DNA from: Pseudomonas schmalbachii | Lineage (GTDB): Bacteria; Pseudomonadota; Gammaproteobacteria; Pseudomonadales; Pseudomonadaceae | Assembly: GCF_017589465.1 (NCBI RefSeq) | Contig: NZ_JAELYA010000010.1 | Span: 124,001 to 188,000 of the forward strand | Length of the DNA stretch: 64,000 bases | Reading direction: 5' to 3' | Part shown: positions 18,919-30,216 of the stretch, piece by piece | How the letters are laid out: every line of letters starts with the position of its first letter | How positions within the stretch are numbered: the stretch's first letter is position 1 | Notes under the pieces: generated by a model | Told to the model about the DNA's origin: nothing | The model's input: only the letters and a program-made list of their open reading frames with translations | Databases searched by the model: none | Translations under genes and position numbers: made by a program

Positions 18919-19375
18919 CAGTGGTTCCGAATGGCGGGAACGCCAGGTCGATGTGATAGGCCTGCAGCATCGGCAGGTCGAGGGGCGGCAGTCCGGTATC
19001 GGCAGCGATCTCATCCAGCACCGCATCGATGTGGTCACGGTTGTCTGCTGTCAGGACGAACCACAGGTTGTAGAAGTGCTCGCGCTGGTAGTTGTGATTG
19101 ACTTCGGGATAGCTGCTGATGCGTTGCGCGACGGCCTCCAGTCGTTCGGGAGGAACCGCCAGGGCGGCCAGGGTGCTGGCGCCGGCCAGCCGATGTTCGA
19201 ATACCGGGCCGACGCGGGAGAGCGCGCCACCTTCATGCAATTGTTCGAGGCAGCGCAGGACCTCCTGCTCTTCGCAGCCAAGCACCTCGGCGATCATGCG
19301 ATACGGTTCCGCGCAGATAGGCAGTCCCTTCTGGAACCGGTCGAGGAGCTGGCGGCTGAGGGTGTCGAGTTCCAT
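18893..19375 (-). CDS. nirD: siroheme decarboxylase subunit NirD
   Basis: The 160-residue protein is the first of the four tandem Lrp-like decarboxylase subunits. An N-terminal winged helix ([19 protein letters not shown]) is followed by [21 protein letters not shown]. NirD pairs with NirL in characterised siroheme decarboxylases. It lies 11 bp after nirF. Confidence 0.92.
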   Translation of the reverse strand: MELDTLSRQLLDRFQKGLPICAEPYRMIAEVLGCEEQEVLRCLEQLHEGGALSRVGPVFEHRLAGASTLAALAVPPERLEAVAQRISSYPEVNHNYQREHFYNLWFVLTADNRDHIDAVLDEIAADTGLPPLDLPMLQAYHIDLAFPPFGTTDDCIRTAQ

Positions 19376-19386
19376 GCATATTCTCC

Positions 19387-20568
19387 CTACAGGCCTATGC
19401 GCTGGGCGCGTTTGCTGAAGAAGATGCCGCTCGGACTCTGTGCGGGCAGGCTGGTGATCGGCTCTAGGCGATAAGGGTCCCAGACCTGCACCTGCTCTCC
19501 ATCACGCACGGATATCCACACCTGCTCGCCGCGCCCGCTGAACTCCATGTGCAGCACGGCGGGGCCAGGCGTCAGGGTCTTGATGATCCGGTGGGTCTCG
19601 CTATCGATGACCTGCACCTTGTCGTTGTCCGGGTAGGCGAAGTTCACCCAGATCTGGCGCTCGTCGGGACTGTTCATGACGAACACCGGCTGCCCGGCGA
19701 CGTCGATGGCGTCGGTCTGACGCCAGTCGTGGCTATCCAGCACCAGTACCTGGTGATGCCCCACGGCGGGGACGAACGCCTGGTCGCTGGCGATGGTCCA
19801 GCCCTCCAGATGCGGCATCTTGTAGACCGGCAGCTTTCGCGAGCCGCGCCCATAGTCGGCGAGCACACGTTTGATTCCGCGTTCGGGATGCCAGAGATCG
19901 AGCTGGGCCATGCCGTCTTCACCGAACAGTCCGGCCATGTAGTAGCGGCCGCCAGGGCTGATCAGTGCGTCGTAGGGCTGCTTGCCGATATCGCGGTAGC
20001 GGGTGATTTGCGGGGACTCGCCCTGGCTGAAGTCGGCGACCCAGATTTCCCCGGTGTCGAACAGGCTGAACACGAAACGTTGGCCCGGCGCATCCACCAG
20101 GCCGACCACGCGGGAGTTCTTCTGTTGGCCGGGAATCGGGGTGGCCGGGATGTCCGCCACCAGACGCAGCGTCTGGGCATCGAATACCTTGACCCCACCG
20201 GGCTCGTAGTTGGAAACCGCTATCAGCCGGCCGTCCTGGCTGATGGCTCCGCCGATGCTGTTGCCGCCCTGGATGATGCGTCGGCCGATCTTCATGGCCA
20301 GCAGGTCGACCTTGCTCAACCCGCCATCGCGACCGAACACGTAGGCAAAGCGCTGGTCGCGCGAGAACACCACCGAGGCATGGGACAGATCTCCCAGGCC
20401 GTCGATTCGCCCCAGGGCAACCAGGTTGCTGGTATCCACGACCTGCACGCTGCCGTTGGCCCGCTCGATGACCACGCCCAGATCGCCGGTGCCGCGCAAG
20501 ACGGGAGTTTGACTACAACCACAGAGTAATCCGGCGAACAGGCAGAGCGACAGCAGAAGGCGGGTCAT
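19387..20568 (-). CDS. nirF: heme d1 biosynthesis lipoprotein NirF
   Basis: The 393-residue protein has a signal peptide ending in a lipobox-like LLCGCS (Cys about 16 or 18), so it should be an inner-membrane-anchored periplasmic lipoprotein. The rest is a d1-type beta-propeller resembling the C-terminal domains of NirS and NirN. NirF acts in late periplasmic heme d1 maturation before NirN. The start overlaps the nirC stop by 4 bp (ATGA). Confidence 0.93.
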   Translation of the reverse strand: MTRLLLSLCLFAGLLCGCSQTPVLRGTGDLGVVIERANGSVQVVDTSNLVALGRIDGLGDLSHASVVFSRDQRFAYVFGRDGGLSKVDLLAMKIGRRIIQGGNSIGGAISQDGRLIAVSNYEPGGVKVFDAQTLRLVADIPATPIPGQQKNSRVVGLVDAPGQRFVFSLFDTGEIWVADFSQGESPQITRYRDIGKQPYDALISPGGRYYMAGLFGEDGMAQLDLWHPERGIKRVLADYGRGSRKLPVYKMPHLEGWTIASDQAFVPAVGHHQVLVLDSHDWRQTDAIDVAGQPVFVMNSPDERQIWVNFAYPDNDKVQVIDSETHRIIKTLTPGPAVLHMEFSGRGEQVWISVRDGEQVQVWDPYRLEPITSLPAQSPSGIFFSKRAQRIGL

Positions 20569-20924
20569 GGGGCCGGATTTCCTTGCAACAGGTTGTCGAC
20601 CAGCCAGGCGGCTTCGCGTTCGTCGAGCAGGCCGGTCCAGGGCGGCATGGCGGTGCCGGGGCGGCCGTGGAGGACGGTGGCGATCAGCGAATCGCGGGGT
20701 TTGCCGTGCAGGGCTGTCGGAGTGAGGGCGGGGCCGAGGCCGCCGGTCAGGCGCAGGCCGTGGCAGGAGCCGCAGTCCTGCAAAAGCAGGTGGCGTAGTT
20801 GGGTCTGGCGTTGCGTGTCGATTCCGTTCTCCGCCTGGGTGGCTGGAGGAAGGGCGGCGAGCGTCATCCCGAATACCAGGCCTAGGAGGTAAAGTTCGGG
20901 ATGCCGCTCGCCGTGTCTGGTCAT
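20565..20924 (-). CDS. nirC: small periplasmic cytochrome c NirC
   Basis: Starting at ATG 20924 ([15 protein letters not shown]) gives 119 residues. A signal peptide with cleavage near ATQAENG precedes a single cytochrome c domain with CGSCH and a distal Met in AMPPW. NirC donates electrons to NirS and/or serves heme d1 maturation. It overlaps nirM and nirF by 4 bp each. Confidence 0.92.
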   Translation of the reverse strand: MTRHGERHPELYLLGLVFGMTLAALPPATQAENGIDTQRQTQLRHLLLQDCGSCHGLRLTGGLGPALTPTALHGKPRDSLIATVLHGRPGTAMPPWTGLLDEREAAWLVDNLLQGNPAP

Positions 20925-21241
20925 TTCTGCGAAAGCACCCATTTGGCCAGGGTCGAGGCCTCCTCGGCGGTCACGGAGTTTGGCGGCATGGGGATCGGTC
21001 CCCAGACACCCTGGCTGCCTTCCTTGATCTTCTTGGCAAGCTCCTCTTCGGCACCCGCCTGGCCGGCGAACTTGGCGGCCACATCCTTGTAGGCGGGGCC
21101 GACCATCTTCATATCGATGGCGTGGCAGGCGGCGCAGCCTTTGGCCTTGAACAGGGCTTCTCCAGCCTCGTCGGCGATGACGGCCTGGCTGGCCAGCATG
21201 CCTCCGGCGATGGCTAGTGGGAGAAGCAGTCGAATATTCAT
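20921..21241 (-). CDS. nirM: cytochrome c551
   Basis: The 106-residue precursor has a signal peptide cleaved near VIADEAGE, a CAACH heme site and an axial Met in the PIPMPPN loop, typical of Pseudomonas cytochrome c551. It is the periplasmic electron donor to nitrite reductase NirS. It lies between nirB and nirC, whereas in PAO1 it directly follows nirS. Confidence 0.96.
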   Translation of the reverse strand: MNIRLLLPLAIAGGMLASQAVIADEAGEALFKAKGCAACHAIDMKMVGPAYKDVAAKFAGQAGAEEELAKKIKEGSQGVWGPIPMPPNSVTAEEASTLAKWVLSQK

Positions 21242-21291
21242 GGGGTTCCCTCAATCAGGTAGTTATCGGTGCGAGTTCCCACTGCAGCGGG

Positions 21292-22170
21292 TTATTGCTT
21301 TGCGGCATTGATCTGGGCTTCGGCGTTGTCGATGCCCAGCTTGTAGCCCAGGGAAACATGGTGGAAACGGCCGGCGGCGCTGTCGTCGTGGATGGCGAAG
21401 CCGAAGTTGTAGGTCTTGCCGGACTCCAGGGCGACGTCTCCTTCGCCGCCAACAAGCTTGCGGGTGAACACCACTTCCCAGGTGTCGCCATTGAGCTTGC
21501 CTTCGGCACCGAGCAGGGCCTGTCCGCCTTCCATGACGCGCTGGTCGGCGACATAGCCGTCGAAAGCCTTGTTCTCGCCGCTGCGCCACTGGTTGAGGTC
21601 GTAGAACACGCCGTCCGCCAGCGAGCCGCCCTTGACGTATTTCGTCTTGTCGTTGGCGGCGCCCGGCATGGTGCGTGCATCGTTGTGGCAGGTGGCCCAG
21701 CAGCCGCTCTGGCCAGCCAGTTCGATCTTGTCGCTGGCTTCCAGCATGTAGGCGATCTTGACCGGGTTCTTCTCGTCCATGCCGGCAGCGCCGGAGGCCT
21801 TGGGTTGCTTCCAGGTGAAGCGCAGGTAGAGGTTTTCGCCATCGTGCGCGGCCTGAACCCTGGTCTCGATATAGGGCGCCTTGCCAGGGATCGGGCTGGG
21901 TTCGATCTTCTCCCCGCTGACGATCTTCTGGCCCATTTCGACGGCCTCTTCCGAGTGGCAGTCGATGCAGCTCTCGCCTTTCTTCAGCGCGCGCGCACCG
22001 CCATGCTCGGTACCCTTGGTGATCCACTCCAGCGGTGATACGCCGGGGTAGAACAAGGTGATTTCGGTAGCCGGGACGGCATCCCAGGTGGCGGGTGGCG
22101 CGGCGATGACGTTGCCTGCCAGCAGGGCGAGCGCCATGCCCACGGCGCTGGCTATCCTGTTCCTTTCCAT
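21292..22170 (-). CDS. nirB: NirB-like diheme cytochrome c552
   Basis: Starting at ATG 22170 (MERNRIASAVGMALALL, with GAGGA upstream) gives 292 residues. A signal peptide ends near VIAAPP. A normal heme site CIDCH starts at residue 68, and a second, unusual site reads CWATCH (three residues between the cysteines). The C-terminal half resembles ethylbenzene-dehydrogenase-type heme domains (KLVGGEGDVALESGKTY and FAIHDD). Position between nirT and nirM matches P. stutzeri nirB. The physiological role is unclear; electron transfer or detoxification is inferred. Confidence 0.75.
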   Translation of the reverse strand: MERNRIASAVGMALALLAGNVIAAPPATWDAVPATEITLFYPGVSPLEWITKGTEHGGARALKKGESCIDCHSEEAVEMGQKIVSGEKIEPSPIPGKAPYIETRVQAAHDGENLYLRFTWKQPKASGAAGMDEKNPVKIAYMLEASDKIELAGQSGCWATCHNDARTMPGAANDKTKYVKGGSLADGVFYDLNQWRSGENKAFDGYVADQRVMEGGQALLGAEGKLNGDTWEVVFTRKLVGGEGDVALESGKTYNFGFAIHDDSAAGRFHHVSLGYKLGIDNAEAQINAAKQ

Positions 22171-22206
22171 GTCGGGTCCTCGTTGTTGAAGCTTGGCAGG
22201 CACGGC

Positions 22207-22800
22207 TTACTCTTCGTCTTCTTCGGTCATGCCATCGGGTTTGTGGTGTGCAATACCCTTGTGGCAATCGATGCACGTCATGTTGTCTTCGCGCGCCATT
22301 TCGTGCTGCTTGTACGCCCGTTGTTTTTGCGCCGTGGTCTTCATGCTTTCGAAGCTGTGGCAGTTGCGGCATTCGCGGGAGTCGGATGCTTTCATCCGCT
22401 GCCACTCGTGGCGCGCCAGCTCCAGACGCTTGGCCTGGAATTTCTCGCGGGTATCGATGCTGCCGACCAGCTTGCCCCAGAGCTCCTTGGAGGCCTGGGC
22501 CTTGCGGACCATCTTGTACGTCCAGTCCTTCGGCACATGGCAATCGGGGCACGTCGCGCGCACTCCGGTGCGGTTGCTGTAATGGATCGTCTGCTGGTAC
22601 TCGGGATAAACGTTGTCGCGCATCTCATGACACGAGATGCAGAATCTTTCGGTGTTGGTGGCTTCCACGACGGTGTTGAAACCGCCCCAGAAAATCACCC
22701 CGCCGATGATGCCCATCGCCAGGATGGCGCCGAGCGAATAGCGTGAACTTGGACGACGTAGAAAACCGAGGAGACCAGCACTTCTCTTCTGACCTGTCAT
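22207..22800 (-). CDS. nirT: NapC/NirT-family tetraheme cytochrome c
   Basis: The 197-residue membrane-anchored quinol dehydrogenase has one N-terminal transmembrane helix (about 22-42) and four CXXCH sites, at residues 54 (CISCH), 84 (CPDCH), 144 (CRNCH) and 176 (CIDCH). NirT passes electrons from the quinol pool to periplasmic nitrite reductase. It sits 76 bp downstream of nirS. Its presence gives this strain a cytochrome bc1-independent route that P. aeruginosa PAO1, as I recall, lacks. Confidence 0.93.
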   Translation of the reverse strand: MTGQKRSAGLLGFLRRPSSRYSLGAILAMGIIGGVIFWGGFNTVVEATNTERFCISCHEMRDNVYPEYQQTIHYSNRTGVRATCPDCHVPKDWTYKMVRKAQASKELWGKLVGSIDTREKFQAKRLELARHEWQRMKASDSRECRNCHSFESMKTTAQKQRAYKQHEMAREDNMTCIDCHKGIAHHKPDGMTEEDEE

Positions 22801-22876
22801 GGCACTTTTCCTTGCCCCGCTGTCCTTCTGCTCCGCCTATCCCGTGGGGTGAGCACGGGATAGGACGGGGCGCCGG

Positions 22877-24580
22877 TCAATACACGTCGTGCATGGTGTT
22901 GAAGACGTTGAACTTGCCGGTCGGGGTGACGATCTCCGGACTGGTGATGACCTGCTTCAGCTTGAGGGTCTTGTCGTCGTAGACGACGATCGCCGACTGG
23001 TCAGCCTTGCCGCCCCACAGTGAAATCCACACCTCGTCGCCAGCCACGTTGTACTCGGGCTGCACGGCGCGGCGGATTGCCTTGGTTTCCGGCAGGCCGG
23101 AGTCCTTGGCCACGTCGAGGCGAACCGGGTCCTTGCTCAGGTTGTCCTTGTCGAACACGTAGACGCCTTCGGCGATTTCGCGCTCGGGGTTCATCGGGGC
23201 GTCGGCCCAGAAGTGCTTCGACTTGGGATGCGTCTTGACGAACAGGTTGCCCGCGCCCGGCATCTTCAGTTCCTGGACCACCTTCCAGTTGTACTGCTTG
23301 AAGCGTGCGTTCTTCGGGTCGTCCGAGGCGGTGGAGATCAGCGAGACCACGGCAGCGCCGAGGTGGCCGGTAGCCCAGACCGGGCCGAACTCCGGATGGA
23401 ACAGGTTGGCGCCGCGGCCAGGGTGCGGGATCTTCGCGGTATCGATGATGGCCGCCAGTTTGCCTTCCTTGGTATCGACCGCAGCCACCTGGTTGGAGGC
23501 GTTGGCGGCAACCATGAAGTACCGTTTGGAAGCATCCCAGCCACCGTCGTGGAGGAACTTGGACGACTCGATGGTGGTGGTCTTGAGGTTCTTCAGGTCG
23601 GTGTAGTCGACCAGCATGATCTGCCCGGTCTCCTTCACGTTGACCACCCACTCCGGTTTTTCCGACGAGGCAACGATCGAGGCGACGCGGGGTTCCGGGT
23701 GGTATTCGCCGTCAATGGTCTGGCCGCGGGTGGAAACGATCTTGATCGGCTCCAGCGTCTCGCCATCCATGATCGAGTACTGCGGTGGCCAGTAGGTGCC
23801 GCCGATCAGGTATTTGTCCTCGTACCCCTTGAACTTGGACACGTCCACCGAGCGGGCATCCGAACCGAGGCGTACGGTGGCGACCGTGGTGGGTTCGGCG
23901 TACCACATGTCGATGATGGTGGTCAGGCCGTCGCGGCCGACGGTGTACACATAGCGGCCGGATGCCGAGAGACGCGAGATGTGCACCGCGTAGCCGGTAT
24001 CGAGAATCTTCCAGACCTTGTGCGTGTCGCCGTCGATGAGGGCCAGCTTGCCGGCATCGCGCAGGGTGATGGCGAAGACGTTCTTGAGATTGACCTTGTT
24101 CATCTGCTTCTTCGGCCGTTCGGCCACTGGAACGATGAGCTTCCAGCTGTCCTTCATGTCCTTGAGGGAGAACTCTGGCGGAACATCCGGAGGATTCTGG
24201 ATGTAGCGCGCCATCAGGTTGATTTCTTCCTTGGTGAGGATGTCGTCGTAGTTGACCATGCCACCTTCGGTTCCGTAGGTGATGATCTTCTCCAGACGTT
24301 TGGTCCCCAGGCTGAGCGTGCCGCCTTCGAGTTTGTTGCCGTCTTCCTGGGTCTTTTCCCAGTGCGGCTCCAGGTTCTTGCCGGTGGCGCCCTTGCGCAG
24401 CACGCCGTGACAGCCGGCGCATCTCTCGAAATAGATTTTCTTGGCGACTTCCTTTTCCGCGGCGGTCATCGCCGGGGCGCCCGCATTTCCCGATGTGTCG
24501 TTGCTCGCATGGGCTACCGCCAGCCCCATCAGAGTCAGCGAGGCAATCAGTGTCCCTGCGAATTGCTTGCCGAATGGCAT
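22877..24580 (-). CDS. nirS: cytochrome cd1 nitrite reductase
   Basis: NirS reduces nitrite to nitric oxide in the periplasm. Starting at ATG 24580 (MPFGKQFAGTLIASL, with AAGGAGA upstream) gives 567 residues: a signal peptide, a c-heme domain with CAGCH near residue 70, and a heme d1 beta-propeller from about 155 to the C-terminus ending FNVFNTMHDVY. It is the first gene of the nir operon, with an FNR/DNR box 118 bp upstream. Confidence 0.98.
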   Translation of the reverse strand: MPFGKQFAGTLIASLTLMGLAVAHASNDTSGNAGAPAMTAAEKEVAKKIYFERCAGCHGVLRKGATGKNLEPHWEKTQEDGNKLEGGTLSLGTKRLEKIITYGTEGGMVNYDDILTKEEINLMARYIQNPPDVPPEFSLKDMKDSWKLIVPVAERPKKQMNKVNLKNVFAITLRDAGKLALIDGDTHKVWKILDTGYAVHISRLSASGRYVYTVGRDGLTTIIDMWYAEPTTVATVRLGSDARSVDVSKFKGYEDKYLIGGTYWPPQYSIMDGETLEPIKIVSTRGQTIDGEYHPEPRVASIVASSEKPEWVVNVKETGQIMLVDYTDLKNLKTTTIESSKFLHDGGWDASKRYFMVAANASNQVAAVDTKEGKLAAIIDTAKIPHPGRGANLFHPEFGPVWATGHLGAAVVSLISTASDDPKNARFKQYNWKVVQELKMPGAGNLFVKTHPKSKHFWADAPMNPEREIAEGVYVFDKDNLSKDPVRLDVAKDSGLPETKAIRRAVQPEYNVAGDEVWISLWGGKADQSAIVVYDDKTLKLKQVITSPEIVTPTGKFNVFNTMHDVY

Positions 24581-24698
24581 GGTGTTTCTCCTTAGGGGTC
24601 TCACGAGTAGCTCCCCGTGCAGTAGAGGTTTGGCTGCGACGGAACTCCCGGGATTCCAGGCGCGAAATGATCATAAGAACGGCTGACGGATATGCCGC

Positions 24699-24712
24699 TT
24701 GATCGCAATCAA
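24699..24712. promoter_or_regulatory. FNR/DNR box between nirS and nirQ
   Basis: The perfect palindrome TTGAT-CGCA-ATCAA matches the FNR/ANR/DNR consensus TTGAT-N4-ATCAA. It lies between divergent nirS (start 24580) and nirQ (start 24795) and could activate both. In P. aeruginosa Dnr with NO is the activator here. Confidence 0.9.
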
Positions 24713-24794
24713 GTTTGCATCCCGTAGGGCTTGTTCCCCTGCTGGGGCGCGGATAGCTTGCCGACGGAAAATTCAGGCAGAGCAGGGGCTATGC

Positions 24795-25598
24795 ATGAGT
24801 CGGATATCGAGTGAGGAAGCAGTCGCAGCGCCGTTCTACGTACCCGTGGGAAACGAGGTGGAGCTCTTCGAACAGGCCTGGAAGCACGGCTTGCCGGTGC
24901 TGCTCAAGGGGCCGACCGGTTGTGGCAAGACGCGCTTCGTGCAGTACATGGCGGACCGCCTGGAACTGCCGCTGTACAGCGTGGCCTGCCATGACGACCT
25001 GAGCGCCACGGACCTGGTCGGGCGCCACCTGATCGGCGCAGACGGCACCTGGTGGCAGGACGGGCCGCTGACCCGTGCGGTGCGTGAAGGCGGCATCTGC
25101 TATCTCGACGAAGTGGTCGAAGCGCGCCAGGACACCACGGTTGTGGTCCATCCGCTGGCCGACGACCGTCGCGAACTTTATCTGGAACGCACCGGCGAAC
25201 GGCTGCAGGCGCCGCCGTCGTTCATGCTGGTCGTGTCCTACAACCCGGGTTATCAGAATCTGTTGAAAGGGATGAAGCCGAGTACCCGGCAACGCTTCGT
25301 TGCCCTGCGCTTCGATTACCCGGGCGAGGCTGTGGAAACCGACATTCTGATCGGCGAGGCGGGGCTCGACGAACCGTTGGCGCGCCGCCTCGTTTCTCTC
25401 GGGCAGGCCCTGCGCCGCCTGGAGCAGCATGATCTCGAGGAAGTCGCTTCGACGCGTTTGCTGATCTTCGCCGGCCGCCTGATTCGCTCAGGGCTCGATC
25501 CGCGCCAAGCCTGCCTGGCGAGTCTGGCCGAGCCGCTATCGGACGATCCGGCAACCGTGGCCGCGCTGATGGATATCGTGGATGTCCATTTCGGCTGA
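24795..25598 (+). CDS. nirQ: MoxR-type AAA+ ATPase NirQ
   Basis: Starting at ATG 24795 (MSRISSEEAVAAPFYVP) gives 267 residues. Walker A GPTGCGKT is at 39-46 and Walker B ICYLDEVVEAR near 100. NirQ/NorQ proteins work with the vWA protein NorD as a chaperone that activates NO reductase by metal/cofactor insertion, and also affect NirS. A longer upstream frame to 24699 would run through the DNR box and is rejected. Its 3' end overlaps nirO by 17 bp. Confidence 0.95.
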   Translation: MSRISSEEAVAAPFYVPVGNEVELFEQAWKHGLPVLLKGPTGCGKTRFVQYMADRLELPLYSVACHDDLSATDLVGRHLIGADGTWWQDGPLTRAVREGGICYLDEVVEARQDTTVVVHPLADDRRELYLERTGERLQAPPSFMLVVSYNPGYQNLLKGMKPSTRQRFVALRFDYPGEAVETDILIGEAGLDEPLARRLVSLGQALRRLEQHDLEEVASTRLLIFAGRLIRSGLDPRQACLASLAEPLSDDPATVAALMDIVDVHFG

Positions 25599-26169
25599 CC
25601 GACCGCGGGCCCAGTCCGTGCGGTTGCCGGGCGACCTTGCCATGTGGTTCTTCATCCTGGCCGAGCTGACGGTGTTCGGCCTGCTGCTGCTGACTTTTGC
25701 TGGCGCCCAGGTCATGCAGCCGGAGTTGTTCCAGAAGGGGCGGGCGGAACTGGACAGCCGCTGGGGCATGTTGCTGACCGCATCGCTGCTGACCTCCGGG
25801 CTTTTTGCCGCTCTGGCGGTACACGGAGTGCGCCGTGCACAGGTGCGGCTGGGAACGTTCAGTCTGCTAGCGGCGTTGCTGACGGCGGGCGGTTATGTCG
25901 GCTTGAAGCTGCATGAGTATGCCCATCTCGCCGGGAAGGGACTGGATATCGAGCACGACACCTTCTTCACCCTCTACTGGAGTCTTACCGGATTCCATTT
26001 CCTGCATGTGCTGCTGGGCATGCTGATCCTTGCCGCCATGGCGCTGCGCTGTTGGCGCGGTCGCTATGGACCTGGAAGCTGCGCGGAACTGGAGGCGGGC
26101 ACCCTGTACTGGCACATGGTGGATCTGGTCTGGGTGCTTCTGTTTCCGCTGGTCTACGTCCTGTCGTGA
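25582..26169 (+). CDS. nirO: NirO/NorE, heme-copper oxidase subunit III-like membrane protein
   Basis: The 195-residue protein has five predicted transmembrane helices and the subunit III features MWFFILAELTVFG and GFHFLHVLLGML. It is an accessory to NO reductase with an uncertain molecular role. It is translationally coupled to nirQ by a 17-bp overlap and followed 9 bp later by nirP. Confidence 0.88.
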   Translation: MSISADRPRAQSVRLPGDLAMWFFILAELTVFGLLLLTFAGAQVMQPELFQKGRAELDSRWGMLLTASLLTSGLFAALAVHGVRRAQVRLGTFSLLAALLTAGGYVGLKLHEYAHLAGKGLDIEHDTFFTLYWSLTGFHFLHVLLGMLILAAMALRCWRGRYGPGSCAELEAGTLYWHMVDLVWVLLFPLVYVLS

Positions 26170-26178
26170 GAAGAGGCG

Positions 26179-26430
26179 ATGCGGGCATTGTTTAGCTGCT
26201 GGATCGTCCTCTTGCTGCTGACGCTGGTCAGCGTGAGCTGCGGTTCCCACGGGGAGCGCTGGGCGATGGGGCTGGTTCTGGGATGCGGCGTGGCCAAGGG
26301 CTGGCTGATCAGCGAGCGCTTCATGGAGCTGCACAGTGCACCACGACTCTGGCGCATTCTCCTGCTGGCCTGGCCTCTGTTGCTGGCCCTGCTGGTCGGC
26401 ATGACGCTCTGGCCGGGGCTTCGAGAATAG
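26179..26430 (+). CDS. nirP: NirP/NorF-like small membrane protein
   Basis: The 83-residue hydrophobic protein has two to three predicted transmembrane helices and the segment GCGVAKGWLISERFMELH, as in prokaryotic cytochrome oxidase subunit IV-like proteins. Position after nirO matches nirQOP of P. aeruginosa. It probably supports assembly or activity of NO reductase; the mechanism is unknown. Confidence 0.83.
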   Translation: MRALFSCWIVLLLLTLVSVSCGSHGERWAMGLVLGCGVAKGWLISERFMELHSAPRLWRILLLAWPLLLALLVGMTLWPGLRE

Positions 26431-26453
26431 CCGACTAAATCGTTTGGGGATTC

Positions 26454-26467
26454 TTGATTGCCATCAA
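26454..26467 (+). promoter_or_regulatory. FNR/DNR box upstream of norC
   Basis: TTGAT-TGCC-ATCAA is a perfect consensus half-site pair 58 bp before the norC start, which suits class II activation by Dnr under anaerobic, NO-exposed conditions. Confidence 0.9.
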
Positions 26468-26525
26468 GCGAGGTATTTCGGACGGTTTCCTATGATGGCG
26501 CCGCATTCGTCATTCAGGAGGCTCC

Positions 26526-28362
<1,837 letters not shown>

Positions 28363-28369
28363 GTCGCGC

Positions 28370-30208
28370 ATGGGCATCCCGCTGGAGCTGGAGGAATGGG
28401 TCGGCGGGCACTGGCATCGCTTCATCACCCGCCGTAGCGACAGCGGCTTTCCGCAGGCGGAGGTCACCCTGGAGAGCATGGCCCGTTCGCTGGCCATGCT
28501 CTTCCATGCCTTCGGCGGCGAATCGGGCATGGCACTGGAGGGCGCTCCCGCTCGCCAGTTGCTGTTGCGCCGGGGCTGGTTGCAGCGGATCGCCGGCACC
28601 TGCGGGCAGGTGACCGTGGCCTGGCGCAGCCAGGACTGTCTGCGTCTGCCGGAGCGCCTGGCGGTGTATCCGGAGGCCGGATTGAATCGCGAACTCTATC
28701 GCTGGCTGGCCCTGCTGGCGGCCGGCGCAGACGGGATTGCCCACTGGGGGCGGGACAACCAGCGCTGGACGTCCCGCCTGCTTGTCGAATATCCAGCGCT
28801 GCGTGAGCGCTATCGGCAGTTGGCGGAAGCGCACATTGCCCTGCGTCCCGAGCCCGATAGCCTGCCGCGCGCAGAAGCGGCGCTGGAGGATTGCATTCGG
28901 CAGGCCCTGCTGGAGCCGGGCAGCGTCGAACACTTCCCACGCGCCGACCGGGCGCCCTGGCCAGTACCATTGTGGCTGTATCCCGAAGGCCGGTTGCAGG
29001 AGCCGCAGTCGACCCATCTGGTCGAGGAGGAACCGGGCAGCGGCGTGCGTCATGCCGACCAGACGCGTGGGTCGAGCAAGCGCGCCCAGCGGGTCGCCGA
29101 CAGCCAGGGCAAGGATGGCTTGCTGCTGTTCCGTCTGGAAAACCTGTTCAGTTGGTCGGAGTACCTGGACCTGGATCGTTGCGGCGACGATGAGGAGGAT
29201 CAGGATGCCGCCCGCGTTGCCGAGGATCTGGATCAGTTGGCGCTATCCCGGCAGCGCTCGCACAAGGGCGGTGGCTTGCGTCTGGATCTCGATCTGCCTG
29301 CGGCCGAACTGGACGACATACCCCTGGGGCCGGGCTGCCGGTTGCCGGAGTGGGACTATCGCCAGCAGCGCCTGCTGGATGATCACGTGTCGCTGCAGCA
29401 GATGCTGCCCCGCGACGCCCTTCCTTCAGCGTTGCCGGAACGCTTGCGGCCTTTCGCGCTGCGCCTGCGCCGACAGTTCGAGCAGTTGCGCGACGGCCGC
29501 CAGCGTCGGCGGCAGAGGCCGCAGGGCGAGGAGCTGGACCTGGATGCGTGGCTCGACTTCCAGGTCGAGCGAAAGCACGGCACCTGCGCCGAGCGCGGCT
29601 TCTTCGTCGAGCGCCTGCCCGTGCGCCGGGATCTGGCCTGCCTGCTGCTGGCCGATCTGTCGATGTCCACCGACGCCGCTCTGGACAACGAGCGGCGGGT
29701 GATCGATGCCATCATCGACAGCTTGCTGCTGTTCGGCGAAGCGCTCGACGCGCTGGGCGATCCGTTCGCCTTGTACGGTTTTTCCTCGTTGCGCCGGCAG
29801 CAGGTGCGCATGCAGGTGCTCAAGCCGTTCACGGAGCCCTATGGGGATGCCGTGCGTGGCCGCGTCCTGGCGCTCAGGCCGGGCTACTACACGCGCATGG
29901 GGGCGGCGATTCGCCAGGCCACGCGGCTGCTCGGTGCCTGTCCGCAGAAGCGGCGCCTGTTGCTGCTGGTCAGCGACGGCAAGCCCAACGACCTGGACCG
30001 CTACGAGGGACGCTATGGCGTGGAGGACACCCGCCAGGCCGTGCTGGAAGCGCGCCGGCAGAATCTGCTGCCGTTCTGCATCACCATCGACCGCGAGGCC
30101 GGCCAATACCTGCCCTACATGTTCGGTGCCAACGGTTATGCAGTGGTTGCCCGCCCCGAGCATCTGGCGGCGCGCCTGCTGCATCTTTACCGGCAGTTAC
30201 GTCGCTGA
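28370..30208 (+). CDS. norD: NorD, vWA-domain activator of nitric oxide reductase
   Basis: The 612-residue protein has a long, charged N-terminal region and a C-terminal von Willebrand A domain with a complete MIDAS motif DLSMST (about 428-433) and a later LVSDGKPND. NorD pairs with the AAA+ ATPase NirQ to activate NorCB. It starts 7 bp after norB. It ends 8 bp before the converging zinc-ribbon gene. Confidence 0.93.
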   Translation: MGIPLELEEWVGGHWHRFITRRSDSGFPQAEVTLESMARSLAMLFHAFGGESGMALEGAPARQLLLRRGWLQRIAGTCGQVTVAWRSQDCLRLPERLAVYPEAGLNRELYRWLALLAAGADGIAHWGRDNQRWTSRLLVEYPALRERYRQLAEAHIALRPEPDSLPRAEAALEDCIRQALLEPGSVEHFPRADRAPWPVPLWLYPEGRLQEPQSTHLVEEEPGSGVRHADQTRGSSKRAQRVADSQGKDGLLLFRLENLFSWSEYLDLDRCGDDEEDQDAARVAEDLDQLALSRQRSHKGGGLRLDLDLPAAELDDIPLGPGCRLPEWDYRQQRLLDDHVSLQQMLPRDALPSALPERLRPFALRLRRQFEQLRDGRQRRRQRPQGEELDLDAWLDFQVERKHGTCAERGFFVERLPVRRDLACLLLADLSMSTDAALDNERRVIDAIIDSLLLFGEALDALGDPFALYGFSSLRRQQVRMQVLKPFTEPYGDAVRGRVLALRPGYYTRMGAAIRQATRLLGACPQKRRLLLLVSDGKPNDLDRYEGRYGVEDTRQAVLEARRQNLLPFCITIDREAGQYLPYMFGANGYAVVARPEHLAARLLHLYRQLRR

Positions 30209-30216
30209 GCCGCGTC

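Noticed and set aside
24699-24794. N-terminal extension of nirQ
   Set aside because: It would translate the DNR box and promoter region; NirQ homology starts at ATG 24795.
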